Shown: piece by piece, positions 17,987 to 26,745 of the stretch
Layout: each line of letters starts with the position of its first letter
Numbering within the stretch: the first letter of the stretch is position 1
Assembly (NCBI GenBank): GCA_900177435.1
Contig: FXAI01000002.1
Span: 394,386-458,385 of the forward strand
Reading direction: 5' to 3'
Length of the DNA: 64,000 nucleotides
Source: Alteromonadaceae bacterium Bs31
GTDB taxonomy: Bacteria > Pseudomonadota > Gammaproteobacteria > Pseudomonadales > Cellvibrionaceae
Notes under the pieces: model-generated
Databases searched by the model: none
The model's input: only the letters and a program-made list of their open reading frames with translations
What the model was told of the DNA's origin: nothing
Translations under genes and position numbers: made by a program

Positions 17987-19735
17987 CTACTTGTGTAGCT
18001 TGTAAATCGCATAGCTTATTGCTGGCATATCTACACTGTACTTGCCCTTCTTATTACTTAAGTTCAACTCATCACCCATGAGCCGCTCCAGTTTGCTGGC
18101 GACAATATTCATTTTAAACTTGGCAGAAGCTTTTTCTTTCGATGGGTTAAACAATACCAAGAGTGTTTCATCTCCCGCGGCGCGAGCGTATACAAAGGGA
18201 TAGGTATTTTCCTTAGCATAAAGAGGAACAAACTCGGCATAAGCTGCCAGTGCAGGCTGTTCTTTTTTGAGCTTAATCTGTGCCCGCACTTTATTGAGCA
18301 GCGAGTTGGGGTTTTTCTCCTGCTCTGCTACGTTGGGTGCATCGCTTGCAGCATCTACTGGCAGGTAGAGCTTTTCGGCAGACGCTTTGGAAAAACCGAG
18401 GTTATCGTCTTTGCTCCATTGCATGGGGGTGCGAGCACCGGCGCGAGGCTTGTAGGCGCCCTCTACGTGAGGGTTGCCGTAGAGTTGGCGCATGCCAATT
18501 TCGTTGCCGTAGTAAATAAAGGGAATGCCTGGCATGGTGATATTAAAGGCGAAGATCATTTCCAGTTCTTTATCTGTACGCTGAATATTCAGCCGGGATA
18601 AATCGTGGTTGCCCAGGGGTAGCAATACATAGCCATTGCCTACAGTCTTGCTGTACTGATCCATATAGGTGTCGAGGAAGTCGACGATGTTACCTTTACC
18701 TTCGCGATCGAAAAAGCTGTGGCCTTCGGAGTAGCCATTGAGAATGCGCCAGCTCTCTTTTTGTAGCACGTCGCTATAGGCGGGGAACCAGTGAAAGAAG
18801 TCGGCGTGGAAACCGCCACCATTTAGGGCATCTTCAGGAAAGGACCACTCGGCCACCATAAAAGAGTCCTTATATTCTTCGTCGAATATTTTTCGAATTT
18901 TATTCCAGAATATCTTGGTGCCTTCGGTGCGGGTGTTAAAAAACTGGTCGTTACCGCTAATATTCTGAGTTTTTACCAATGCTCCTGCCATGTCTGCCCG
19001 GAAGCCATCTGCGCCCATGTCCATCCAAAAACGCAGCATTTTAAAGAGCTCGTCTTGCAGCGCCAGCACATCGGGGTGGTCGATGGCTAGCATCCAGTCT
19101 GCTTCCGGTTTTGCGAAGCCAAAATTTAATGCGGGCTGGCTCCAGTAAAAGTTGCGCATAAACTGGCCGTTGCGACGAGAATAGCCTTTGATGAAGGAGT
19201 CACTGAAGGCGGCAGGTGGATTTAGCCAGGTATTGTCCGTCCAGATATACCAGTTGGAGTATTGATTGGGGGCCTGTTCGGCAGAGGCCTGAAACCAGGG
19301 GTGTTCGATACTGGAGTAGCTGATCACATAATCGAACAGTATTTTCAGGCCCTTATCTTCTGCTAGCGAGAACATCTTCTCGGCGTCCTGGTTGGTGCCG
19401 TAGCGTGGTGCTACCTTGTAGTAGTCGGATACATCATAGCCTGCGTCCAGGAAGGGAGACTCGAAGAAGGGGTTCAGCCAAATACCGTCTACCCCCAGGC
19501 TTTTGACATAGTCCAGTTTTTCGATAATGCCGGGCAGGTCGCCAATACCATCGGCATTGGTGTCGTAGAAGGTTTGTGGGTAGATCTGGTAGAACACGGC
19601 ATTGTGCAGCCACTTGGGCCCGGGTGGTACCTTAACCTCGCCGGTGATCTTGCCTGAGGTGAATTCTTTCGCATCCACAGCCGTCAGCTGGAATACGGTG
19701 ATAAATAGCAGGGTAAAGAGTGAAATTCGTTTCAT
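17987..19735 (-). CDS. GH13 alpha-amylase-family enzyme, secreted
   Basis: A 582-residue alpha-glucan-active enzyme. The start at 19735 is chosen because it opens a clean signal peptide (MKRISLFTLLFITVFQ, cleavage after VDA); the longer frame to 19783 adds a non-signal-like prefix. The barrel shows YQIYPQTFYD, GVDGIWLNPFFESP, the nucleophile Asp in GFRADMAGA (near 250), the acid/base Glu in VAEWSFPE (near 294) and the third acid in LGNHDLSR (near 378). The sequence style is close to oligo-1,6-glucosidase, trehalose synthase and related alpha-glucosidases rather than classical liquefying amylases. The C-terminal beta domain ends ISYAIYKLHK. Substrate is not determinable by reading. Confidence 0.88.
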   Translation of the reverse strand: MKRISLFTLLFITVFQLTAVDAKEFTSGKITGEVKVPPGPKWLHNAVFYQIYPQTFYDTNADGIGDLPGIIEKLDYVKSLGVDGIWLNPFFESPFLDAGYDVSDYYKVAPRYGTNQDAEKMFSLAEDKGLKILFDYVISYSSIEHPWFQASAEQAPNQYSNWYIWTDNTWLNPPAAFSDSFIKGYSRRNGQFMRNFYWSQPALNFGFAKPEADWMLAIDHPDVLALQDELFKMLRFWMDMGADGFRADMAGALVKTQNISGNDQFFNTRTEGTKIFWNKIRKIFDEEYKDSFMVAEWSFPEDALNGGGFHADFFHWFPAYSDVLQKESWRILNGYSEGHSFFDREGKGNIVDFLDTYMDQYSKTVGNGYVLLPLGNHDLSRLNIQRTDKELEMIFAFNITMPGIPFIYYGNEIGMRQLYGNPHVEGAYKPRAGARTPMQWSKDDNLGFSKASAEKLYLPVDAASDAPNVAEQEKNPNSLLNKVRAQIKLKKEQPALAAYAEFVPLYAKENTYPFVYARAAGDETLLVLFNPSKEKASAKFKMNIVASKLERLMGDELNLSNKKGKYSVDMPAISYAIYKLHK

Positions 19736-19844
19736 AGCGATGCTCTGCGTGATGGGGGGATGGGTTTTTATGTTTTTTCTCAAGGGCGAAGCTTAGCATT
19801 AAGCTTAGTAAGGGCTTTTTGATATACGGCAGTTGCGCTTTAAT

Positions 19845-19855
19845 CTTGTATACAT
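19845..19855. promoter_or_regulatory. TGTATACA palindrome upstream of the RpiB-type isomerase gene
   Basis: CTTGTATACAT, containing the perfect palindrome TGTATACA, lies about 90 bases before the isomerase ATG. The same 11-mer occurs in reverse orientation upstream of the phosphofructokinase gene (35141-35151), suggesting a shared regulator. Confidence 0.4.
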
Positions 19856-19942
19856 TAATTCATATCGTTATTTGCGCTGGTCGTGGTTTTTATTGAAACG
19901 CGCTTTGCCTATAATTCCGGCCACTTAACTCGGAGTATCTTT

Positions 19943-20581
19943 ATGAAAATTGCATTAATGAATGAGTTCAGTCAGGCGTCTAAAAACGCCGTGGTGCTGG
20001 AACAACTGAATCAGGTGGCTGGTGACTTGGGCCACTCGGTATTTAACGTGGGTATGAGCGACGACAACGACCACCGTTTGACCTATATTCACTTGGGAAT
20101 CATCGGTAGTCTACTGCTTAATGCCAAGGCAGTAGATTTTGTGGTGAGTGGCTGTGGCACCGGTCAGGGTGCTCTGATGTCCCTCAACGCATACCCCGGC
20201 GTAGCTTGTGGCTACTGTATCGATCCGGCAGATGCCTTCCTGTTTGCTCAAATTAATAACGGAAATGCGCTTGCCATTCCCTTCGCCAAAGGTTTTGGCT
20301 GGGGTGCAGAACTGAACATCCGCTACATTTTCGAAAAAGCCTTCTCGGGTGACAAAGGCCAGGGTTACCCGCCTGAGCGCAAAGAGTCTCAGGTGACTAA
20401 CGCCGGTATTCTTAACGACATTAAAGACGCTACCTGCAAAACCTATTTGGAAGGTTTGAAAGCGATTGATCCCGAACTGATCAAAACTGCTGTTGGCGGT
20501 GAGCGCTTCCAGGCTTGCTTCTTCGAAAATTGTCAGGTTCAGGAGTTGGCCGACTTTGTGCGAGCTGTTGTTGAGTCTTAA
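19943..20581 (+). CDS. RpiB/LacA/LacB-family sugar-phosphate isomerase
   Basis: A 212-residue protein. The start at 19943 (MKIALMNEFSQ) is preferred to the upstream frame at 19883 because GGAG lies about eight bases before it and the family begins here. The motif VVSGCGTGQGALMSLNAYPGV (residues about 63-83) is the active-site loop, with a Cys acting as catalytic base in RpiB-type isomerases. Compared with the 150-residue RpiB it is longer at the C terminus. It should interconvert pentose- or hexose-phosphate aldoses and ketoses in the cytoplasm. A strong terminator follows. Confidence 0.8.
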   Translation: MKIALMNEFSQASKNAVVLEQLNQVAGDLGHSVFNVGMSDDNDHRLTYIHLGIIGSLLLNAKAVDFVVSGCGTGQGALMSLNAYPGVACGYCIDPADAFLFAQINNGNALAIPFAKGFGWGAELNIRYIFEKAFSGDKGQGYPPERKESQVTNAGILNDIKDATCKTYLEGLKAIDPELIKTAVGGERFQACFFENCQVQELADFVRAVVES

Positions 20582-20589
20582 GTTCTATA

Positions 20590-20617
20590 GCATCCCAAGC
20601 GTGTAAGCTTGGGATGC
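20590..20617. terminator. bidirectional terminator-like hairpin
   Basis: GCATCCCAAGC and GCTTGGGATGC form a perfect 11-bp stem with a 6-base loop, nine bases after the isomerase stop and three bases before the end of the convergent minus-strand peptidase gene. T-rich flanks are short on both sides. Confidence 0.7.
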
Positions 20618-20619
20618 AT

Positions 20620-21696
20620 TTACAAAGAAATCTCCGGGTAAATTTTCCTCGCATCCTCAAGCATTCTGGATTTGTCCGTATCTGAGAAAAACGGTAAACC
20701 TAAAGTATTGATTCTGGATAAAATCAATTGCAGGGCTGTATCAGCTTCTACAGGTTCTGCTGTAATGGCTATTTGAGGAAATGTAACGCCATTGATCCCG
20801 ATGTTGAACACGCGGGCTGAAACATATCTTCCCGTCAGGTATTTAAGTACCGCCGCATCCATCTCCTCATAGGAACTATTAAAGGCCGCGCCAAACGCTG
20901 CATCCACGGACATACCTTTATACAGATGATGCAGGTAGAGGTACATTTGCCTTCGCCTATTGTGGTCGGCGTTTAAGTAGTGTACTAAACCAAACGAGCG
21001 GGCATAAAATCGACCAAGCTCACGTTCTTCTTTTCTGGAGCTGTTAAAGCTTCCCCCGGTACTTTCTGCTTTAAGTAGCTTTTCAGTTTCAATGGATTCC
21101 ATCTTGGTGCCCGATGAATTCATCAGTAGGTAAAACCGGTACTGTACAAGGCCCATCTGCCCCAACATAATCTGCTGGTCTTTCTCAACATAGGTGCCGA
21201 AGTATTCTGCCATTCCCTCCGAGTACCAAGGAGGCATGGCGAGCTTTAACGGGGAGTTGTATGCTATCAGGTGAGCAAGTTCGTGTAATATAACCTGTCG
21301 CCCCTGATTAGCTCGTCCATTGTTACTTGGTGCAAACTTTGCGCTGTTGGCAAATATTGTGGTGGTGTCTCCCTGCTTGGCAAACACGCCGGTATAGTCG
21401 CGATTAATACCAAACATCTTAAAAGTGGAGCCGGATTTAGCGGCGATTACCAGAATTTTTTTACTAAGCGGTGCTTGGGTATAGGATAGGATTTCGCTCA
21501 TAAAATAACGAAAACGTTCCAGTTCTTTGGTTAGCGCTTTACCCTTTTTTTCGCCAGCATTAGTGATTACGGTAAAGTTTTCGGACTCTAGTGACAGCCA
21601 TTTTTCTTTATATATTTTTTTTGTGTTGACGCGATCGGCCAGGGTCGTAGCGGATTGTGCGACTAAAACCATTAGCAATATTATTCTAATAATCAC
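20620..21696 (-). CDS. secreted HExxH zinc metallopeptidase-like protein (copy A of a tandem pair)
   Basis: A 358-residue protein with a signal peptide (ending TTLA). The core holds QVILHELAHLIAYN (HExxH with both His and Glu), followed by PPWYSEGMAEYFGTYVEK, where a downstream Glu would be the third zinc ligand as in gluzincins. It resembles the DUF1570/peptidase-MA-like group. It is clearly paralogous to the next gene (shared NVKKIY/NTKKIY start, STFKMFGI, FGLVHYL, and a C-terminal TLGLPFFSDTDKSRML repeat of the paralogue's pattern). The pair lies head to tail on the minus strand. Substrates are unknown; a role in cell-envelope or extracellular protein turnover is possible. Confidence 0.7.
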   Translation of the reverse strand: MIIRIILLMVLVAQSATTLADRVNTKKIYKEKWLSLESENFTVITNAGEKKGKALTKELERFRYFMSEILSYTQAPLSKKILVIAAKSGSTFKMFGINRDYTGVFAKQGDTTTIFANSAKFAPSNNGRANQGRQVILHELAHLIAYNSPLKLAMPPWYSEGMAEYFGTYVEKDQQIMLGQMGLVQYRFYLLMNSSGTKMESIETEKLLKAESTGGSFNSSRKEERELGRFYARSFGLVHYLNADHNRRRQMYLYLHHLYKGMSVDAAFGAAFNSSYEEMDAAVLKYLTGRYVSARVFNIGINGVTFPQIAITAEPVEADTALQLILSRINTLGLPFFSDTDKSRMLEDARKIYPEISL

Positions 21697-21856
21697 CTTC
21701 AGGCTTACCTCATTTCGTGTTTGTAAATAGCGGAGTTATTGTAAGCCAATTTTAATCTCATGGGCATTACGAGTGTTATGCGAAATTGTAGGTATGTAAG
21801 GGGTGTAGAGTCCTGAATGGAGGCCTTAGAGGGTGGGGGTGTTTTACCATAAATGC

Positions 21857-22981
21857 TTATTGATGGACAAGAAGGTTCTGTTCCAAAGAAAAAGCATCGT
21901 GAAAATCTTCTGCTTCTTTAAGCATTATTTTCCTGTCTTCCGCGGAGACAAAGGGTGCGCCCACGGAATTAATTCTATTAATAATTAATGACAAAGCTTC
22001 TTCTGGCGCTAGCTTGCGCTGCTCATATCTGAACTCGGGAAATTCAACGCCGTTTTTACCCAGATCATAACTCAGTTTTTTTGCGTCTTTGCCGTTTAGA
22101 TAGGATTTTAGAGCGCTTGTCATTTCTGTGTAGGACATTGCGAAGGCTTTATTAAAGGCTTGATCAACTTGCAGGCCCTGTTTAAGTAATTGTAGATATT
22201 TAAAGGCCTGTATTCGTCTCGCGGGATGCCCTGCCAGGTAGTGAACGAAACCAAAGGAGTATGCATAGAACTCGTTAATTTCGCGGGCGTGCAGAGTATT
22301 GTTGTTATGTTTGCTCAGAGTATCGCTTTTTAACAGCGCTTCTACATCCAGGTTATCGAACAGTCTGCCGGAGCGTCTTGTTTTTGGGGACCAGTAGCCG
22401 GTAGCGTTTCTGCTGCCGAGCACGATCTGCTTGTTTTTTTCTACGTAGGTTGCCAAGTATTCAGACATGCCCTCGGAAAACCACAGGGGCATGGCGATGT
22501 CATGTGTTGTGTTGTAAGTGATGAAGTGGGCCAGTTCGTGAAGGATGGTCTGGCGACCTTCGCTGGAGCGACCGCTGGAGCTGGGGCTGAACCTGGCTGC
22601 ATTGGCAAAAATGCTTATTTGCTCGTGGCGATTGGAGTACACGCCCACAAAATCGTCGCGAATGCCGAACATCTTGAACGTGGAGTCGGATTTTGCCAGC
22701 ACAACGGTAACTTTTTCGCGCAGAGGCTTTTGCTCTACCCCAAGCACTTCTGCCACGAAGTAGCGATATCTCTCCAGTTCTTCACTGATGAGAAGCGCGG
22801 TTTTTGCGTTGGTGTTGCTTACGACATTGAAGTGCTCGGTTTCTACATTGAGCCAGTTAGTGTTGTATATTTTCTTAACATTAACCTTTGCTGAGGTGGT
22901 GAAGGGTGCGAGCGCCAGCAGCATAAAGAGCATAGCCGTTATGCACCTATCTGTTAGCGTTGTTCTTGTTGTTGCCCTCAC
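21857..22981 (-). CDS. secreted HExxH zinc metallopeptidase-like protein (copy B of a tandem pair)
   Basis: A 374-residue paralogue of the neighbouring protein, with QTILHELAHFITYNTTHDIAMPLWFSEGMSEYLATYVEK containing the HExxH and downstream Glu (shown here as two overlapping motif segments, HELAHFITYN and EGMSEYLATY). The start at 22981 is GTG; it supplies the positively charged n-region (MRATTRTTLTDR) needed for a signal peptide ending TTSA, whereas the ATG at 22936 would give an uncharged start. Both copies end with a short region enriched in helix-forming residues (VSAEDRKIMLKEAEDF). The gap of 160 bp to copy A suggests either co-transcription or independent promoters. Confidence 0.7.
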   Translation of the reverse strand: MRATTRTTLTDRCITAMLFMLLALAPFTTSAKVNVKKIYNTNWLNVETEHFNVVSNTNAKTALLISEELERYRYFVAEVLGVEQKPLREKVTVVLAKSDSTFKMFGIRDDFVGVYSNRHEQISIFANAARFSPSSSGRSSEGRQTILHELAHFITYNTTHDIAMPLWFSEGMSEYLATYVEKNKQIVLGSRNATGYWSPKTRRSGRLFDNLDVEALLKSDTLSKHNNNTLHAREINEFYAYSFGFVHYLAGHPARRIQAFKYLQLLKQGLQVDQAFNKAFAMSYTEMTSALKSYLNGKDAKKLSYDLGKNGVEFPEFRYEQRKLAPEEALSLIINRINSVGAPFVSAEDRKIMLKEAEDFHDAFSLEQNLLVHQ

Positions 22982-23086
22982 CTTCGGTAGCCATATTATT
23001 GTTACATTTGTATTACAATAGTCGTATTTTTCTCACTATTTTTCAATGATTGATTAGAGATTAGACGAACTACCTTTGTTTGAGAA

Positions 23087-23117
23087 CAAAAAAAAGCCCT
23101 GTCTACATTAGGGCTTT
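23087..23117 (-). terminator. rho-independent terminator of the CE3-CBM gene
   Basis: On the minus strand AAAGCCCT pairs with AGGGCTTT (8 bp, 9-base loop) and runs straight into a tract of eight T. It lies 31 bases after the stop of the minus-strand esterase gene. Confidence 0.85.
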
Positions 23118-23147
23118 AGGCGGTTTTGAGGCTAATGAAGCGCTTTG

Positions 23148-24635
23148 TTAAAACGGCTCCGCTTGTACCACGCGACATGCTGGAACCATAAGTTCATCCT
23201 GGTAGTCGCCTTGCAAGCCAAATGAAGCGGATTGACCGGGCCTTATCTCATCATTCCAGCCAGCGCTGGAGGCAAATACGGAACTACCCGACGCGCTTAA
23301 ATCGGCGTTCCAGCTACCCCTCAAAATGGCTGGTGAATTGAAAATCAGTTCTACTTCCCAGTTACGCACGCGATTGTCGTCATTGTTGCTCACGGTGATT
23401 TCTAACTGATAACCGGTATTCCATTGGTTGGCCAAATTCACTGAGCAACTGACCGTGTCGATGGGGTTTGAGCCACCCGATGAACTTGAGCTGCTAGAAG
23501 AGCTGGAACTGCTCGAGCTTGAGCTACTTGATGATGAGCTGGAACTGGATGACGAGCTTGAGCTGGAAGAGGAGCTAGAACTCGAGCTCGAGGAGGAGCT
23601 GGAGCTGCTCGAAGAGCTCGATGAAGAACTGGAACTCGAAGAAGAGCTGGACGAAGAACTGGAATTCGATCCGCATTCTACCCCGCCAGAGCTATATTGC
23701 CCCTGGTTTTCACAAGTGGTTCTGCCGATACAACTCTGGCTGTTTTCGTAGCCCCAGCCGCTATCGTTGTTCTGGCACAGAGGCACGATTTGACTGCCGA
23801 ACCAGTTGCAGGAACACTGCCCGCTGCCGCCTGAGGAGCTTGACGACGACGAGCTGGAAGACGAGGAGCTACTGGAACTTGATGTGGTGCTGGAGCTGCT
23901 TGAGGACGAGGAGCTGCTGGAGGAGGTAGAACTGCTGCCGCCATTCAGCAGGGTGGTGAGCTGGGAGTACCACTTGGCGGCAATTTTCTGATCGCCAGCG
24001 GCATTGGGGTGTACACCGTCGTAGGTGTCAGCCACGGCGTCGTAGCCGCTCCATTGGTCTACCACATAGATTGGCGAAACCGCCGTGCTTAAGTTTTCTG
24101 CCCAGGCTGGGATAGCAGCATTCAGGGCGATCACCCTTTGGTCGCACTCAGCACAGGAGCCCTCGGGGTCCATGGGAATAATTTGCGCTGCCAGTATGGT
24201 CATACTGGGATTGTTGGCCCGCATTTCTCCTACCAGAGTGGTAAAGGCGTCGAGAATTAGCCCCGTTGCCCGCCCGCTCCATACGTCGTTAGTGCCTAAA
24301 TGCATCAGCACAATTTCCGGATTGGTTTGTTCCAGCCAGGGGCTCAGTTGCCCAGCGTTTGCCATGTTGGTGGCGAGAATGCCACCGTGGCCTTCGTTTT
24401 CTCCATCGTAAGGAAAGGCGCAGCCTTGCCCGGGCAGGGAGCCTACGAAATCGATATCGGTATAGCCATTATCAATCAGATCTTTCCACAGGTAGGCCCG
24501 CCAGCAACCGGGGCTACCGGTAATGGAGTCGCCGAGGGGCATAATGCGCACTTGCGCCTGTGTGCTGTGAGCAAAACACAGTGCCGCTATAAGTATTGGC
24601 AGAAATTTTAGAATGTGGTGAATGATGTTACGCAT
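23148..24635 (-). CDS. CE3-like SGNH acetyl-xylan esterase with CBM10 and CBM2 modules
   Basis: A 495-residue secreted multidomain enzyme. The start at 24635 has GGAGGG 12 bases upstream and opens a signal peptide ending TQA; the longer frame (to 24758) lacks signal character. Modules in order: SGNH esterase with IMPLGDSITGS (Ser37), HLGTNDVW and DGVHPN (Asp/His) as in family CE3; poly-Ser linker; a Cys-rich CBM10-like module (CSCNWFGSQIVPLC, GWGYENSQSC) near residues 265-315; a second long poly-Ser linker; a C-terminal CBM2 (NQWNTGYQLEITVSN, NWEVELIFN, SSAGWNDEIRPGQS). It should remove acetyl groups from xylan while bound to cellulose. Confidence 0.9.
   Translation of the reverse strand: MRNIIHHILKFLPILIAALCFAHSTQAQVRIMPLGDSITGSPGCWRAYLWKDLIDNGYTDIDFVGSLPGQGCAFPYDGENEGHGGILATNMANAGQLSPWLEQTNPEIVLMHLGTNDVWSGRATGLILDAFTTLVGEMRANNPSMTILAAQIIPMDPEGSCAECDQRVIALNAAIPAWAENLSTAVSPIYVVDQWSGYDAVADTYDGVHPNAAGDQKIAAKWYSQLTTLLNGGSSSTSSSSSSSSSSSSTTSSSSSSSSSSSSSSSSSGGSGQCSCNWFGSQIVPLCQNNDSGWGYENSQSCIGRTTCENQGQYSSGGVECGSNSSSSSSSSSSSSSSSSSSSSSSSSSSSSSSSSSSSSSSSSSSSSSSSSSSSSSSSSSSSSSSGGSNPIDTVSCSVNLANQWNTGYQLEITVSNNDDNRVRNWEVELIFNSPAILRGSWNADLSASGSSVFASSAGWNDEIRPGQSASFGLQGDYQDELMVPACRVVQAEPF
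23480..23940 (-). repeat. poly-serine linker repeats flanking CBM10 in the CE3 gene
   Basis: Two low-complexity serine-codon tracts, about 23480-23670 and 23830-23935, encode flexible linkers on either side of the Cys-rich module. They use mixed Ser codons and are the source of several artefactual frames on the plus strand. Confidence 0.8.
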
Positions 24636-24983
24636 AGAGTGCGCCCTCCAGTTCGCTATTGTTATTGTGTGCTCAGCTTTGCTCTGAGGCGGGTATGGAA
24701 TATATTTTATTGTTTGCTCTAGCGTGCGCGGATTCGGGCGCACAGAGCCTTTTAACATTTACAGAGGGTTGCAGATAGGATTTACAGCATGAACTAAAGC
24801 TTATTTGTCGTATATTTGTTTAAGTGTTTAGAAAGATTTTCTTTTTGAGTTACAGCGCACACTTTAAATCGTAGTGTTCCGGGCTGCGCAAGACTAACCC
24901 GGATAGTACCTTGCGTGTAAAAGGGGAAAGGGGTATCCGGGTTTGTCAGCTAAACAGCCTCTGCAGGCTTATAAAAACTGGCT
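24636..24983. other. intergenic region with a 10-bp inverted repeat
   Basis: The 348 bases between the GH43 stop and the CE3 start hold the CE3 promoter region and, at 24896-24943, a perfect inverted repeat AACCCGGATA / TATCCGGGTT separated by 28 bases with a purine-rich loop (AAAAGGGGAAAGGGG). Reading on the minus strand it follows GH43 and may act as a terminator or a regulator site. No gene was seen. Confidence 0.5.
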
Positions 24984-26624
24984 TTATTCGCCGCTGTATT
25001 CAAACCAGTCAAAACTGGCGCTGCTGCTACTGGGCTTGCCCATGGCGCTGGCGTACATACCCACGTAGGGTCCATTAAAGCCTTCTGCTACTTCATCCGA
25101 AAGCACCGCCAGGTCTTGAGCGCTTGCTAAGGTGTTTAGCTTGTCTTCTGTTTCACCGTAATAGAACTGTACATTTCTGCCTGAGCCCACTGCTTTTAGA
25201 ATCAGTTTATTTTTGTTGTAGGCCATACTGGCTATTTTTGATTGCTGCCCTTTTTCTGTTTTTATTATTTCCAGCTTGTTCAATCCTTTTATAAACTGAT
25301 AGTGGCAGGTGCTGTTTCTATACAGCGTCATCCCCGCTATTTCGTTTTCGCTTACCGGCGAGAAGCTCATGCTCATGCTCGCAGTAAAATTGTGATGTTC
25401 AATACGCCTGGCAACTAGAGATGGGTTACTTAATTCACTTAAGGTTTCTTTGCGTAGCTGCAAAGAGAGTTTTTCGTTATTTAATGCGTACCATTTTTTG
25501 TGTGGCGTACGCAGGAAATTCCATTCAAGCGCCAATTGTTCATTAGAGAAATTGTCTCGAGCCGGACTTTTTTCAAAAGGGGTCCAGGGCAAATCGGGTC
25601 GTTGCTGTTCTGCACTCAGGTGACCGATACCGGGGTTAAACACCGGCGTTTTTCCTTCGAATACGACTGGGCTCAAGAATGTTTCTCTCGCCAGCAAAGT
25701 GTGGCCGTCCACCCATCGTTTGCCCAGCATTACAGACCACCAATCGCCATTTTGTGTTTGTACTAAATCGGCGTGGCCAACGGAGTGCACAGGAAACTCC
25801 TTGCCCAAATGCCTGTGGCTGAGTACCGGGTTGATGGAATCACTGATATAGGGGCCCCATATATCCTTGCTGTGATGTACGGTGACGGAGTGATTAAAGC
25901 CCGTGCCTCCCTCGGCGACCATCAACAGGTAGTTGCCGTTTATTTTGTAAAGGTGAGGGCCTTCGGTCCAAACCGCGTTATTGGCGTGTCCGAAAGTGAG
26001 TTGGCTTCGGCGGCCAAACAATTTTTGCTTTTGTAAATCCAGCTGCTGTAACCACACGCCCTGCTGGTCTTTCCAGGCCTGTTGCCCGGAGAGGTTGCCA
26101 TGGCCTACGTAGTAGGCTTTGCCGTCTTCGTCCCACATAAGCGATGGGTCGATACCGGGGGCGTCCAGCCATATGGGGTCGGACCAGGGCCCTGCAGGGT
26201 TCTTGGCGGTAATGTAAAAGTTGCCGTTTTGCTCGCAGGCCACACAGGTTGTTATCAAGTAAAACAAGCCCTGGTGATGGCGAATGGTAACGGCAAAAAT
26301 ACCCATGTAGTCGCCGAGACCGTGCTGCAGATTAAGTTGCTCCGGGCGGTGCAAGCCATAGCCGATTAACGTCCAGTTCACCAGGTCCTTACTGTGGTGG
26401 ATGGGCATACCCGGGAACCACTCAAAGCTGGAGTTCACCATGTAATAGTCCTCCCCCACGCGCACAATGGAGGGGTCGGGGTAATAGCCGGAGAGTATCG
26501 GGTTTTTAAAGGTGCTCGGCGGCTTTGGCTCGCTGGCGAGCGAGCTTGGGCTGAGCGCTTGAGCGGCAATAAATAAACAGGACATGAGGTAGAGCTTTAT
26601 GAAGCGTGCGGTGAGAGTAGCCAT
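24984..26624 (-). CDS. GH43 beta-xylosidase/alpha-L-arabinofuranosidase-like enzyme, secreted
   Basis: A 546-residue secreted glycosidase. The frame's first codon (26633) is TTG; the ATG at 26624 gives a signal peptide (cleavage likely after SSLA). The five-bladed propeller carries the catalytic base Asp in GYYPDPSIV (Asp50), the pKa-modulating Asp in GIDPSLMWD (near 157) and the acid Glu in WTEGPHLY (near 217). The C-terminal half (from about 350, ARDNFSNEQLALEWNFLRTP) is the beta-sandwich typical of the xylosidase/arabinofuranosidase subgroup. It should act on xylo-oligosaccharides after xylanase and esterase action. No anchor or CBM is seen. Confidence 0.88.
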   Translation of the reverse strand: MATLTARFIKLYLMSCLFIAAQALSPSSLASEPKPPSTFKNPILSGYYPDPSIVRVGEDYYMVNSSFEWFPGMPIHHSKDLVNWTLIGYGLHRPEQLNLQHGLGDYMGIFAVTIRHHQGLFYLITTCVACEQNGNFYITAKNPAGPWSDPIWLDAPGIDPSLMWDEDGKAYYVGHGNLSGQQAWKDQQGVWLQQLDLQKQKLFGRRSQLTFGHANNAVWTEGPHLYKINGNYLLMVAEGGTGFNHSVTVHHSKDIWGPYISDSINPVLSHRHLGKEFPVHSVGHADLVQTQNGDWWSVMLGKRWVDGHTLLARETFLSPVVFEGKTPVFNPGIGHLSAEQQRPDLPWTPFEKSPARDNFSNEQLALEWNFLRTPHKKWYALNNEKLSLQLRKETLSELSNPSLVARRIEHHNFTASMSMSFSPVSENEIAGMTLYRNSTCHYQFIKGLNKLEIIKTEKGQQSKIASMAYNKNKLILKAVGSGRNVQFYYGETEDKLNTLASAQDLAVLSDEVAEGFNGPYVGMYASAMGKPSSSSASFDWFEYSGE

Positions 26625-26745
26625 ATTGTTCAATTATTTTTGTTTGATTAAGGCGGATTGATACACCTGGAATCAACAGAAGTCAATGGTAGAGGTATAG
26701 TGATTGTTTTTTTAAAAGCAGATGAATCTGGGGCTGGGGCGGTGC

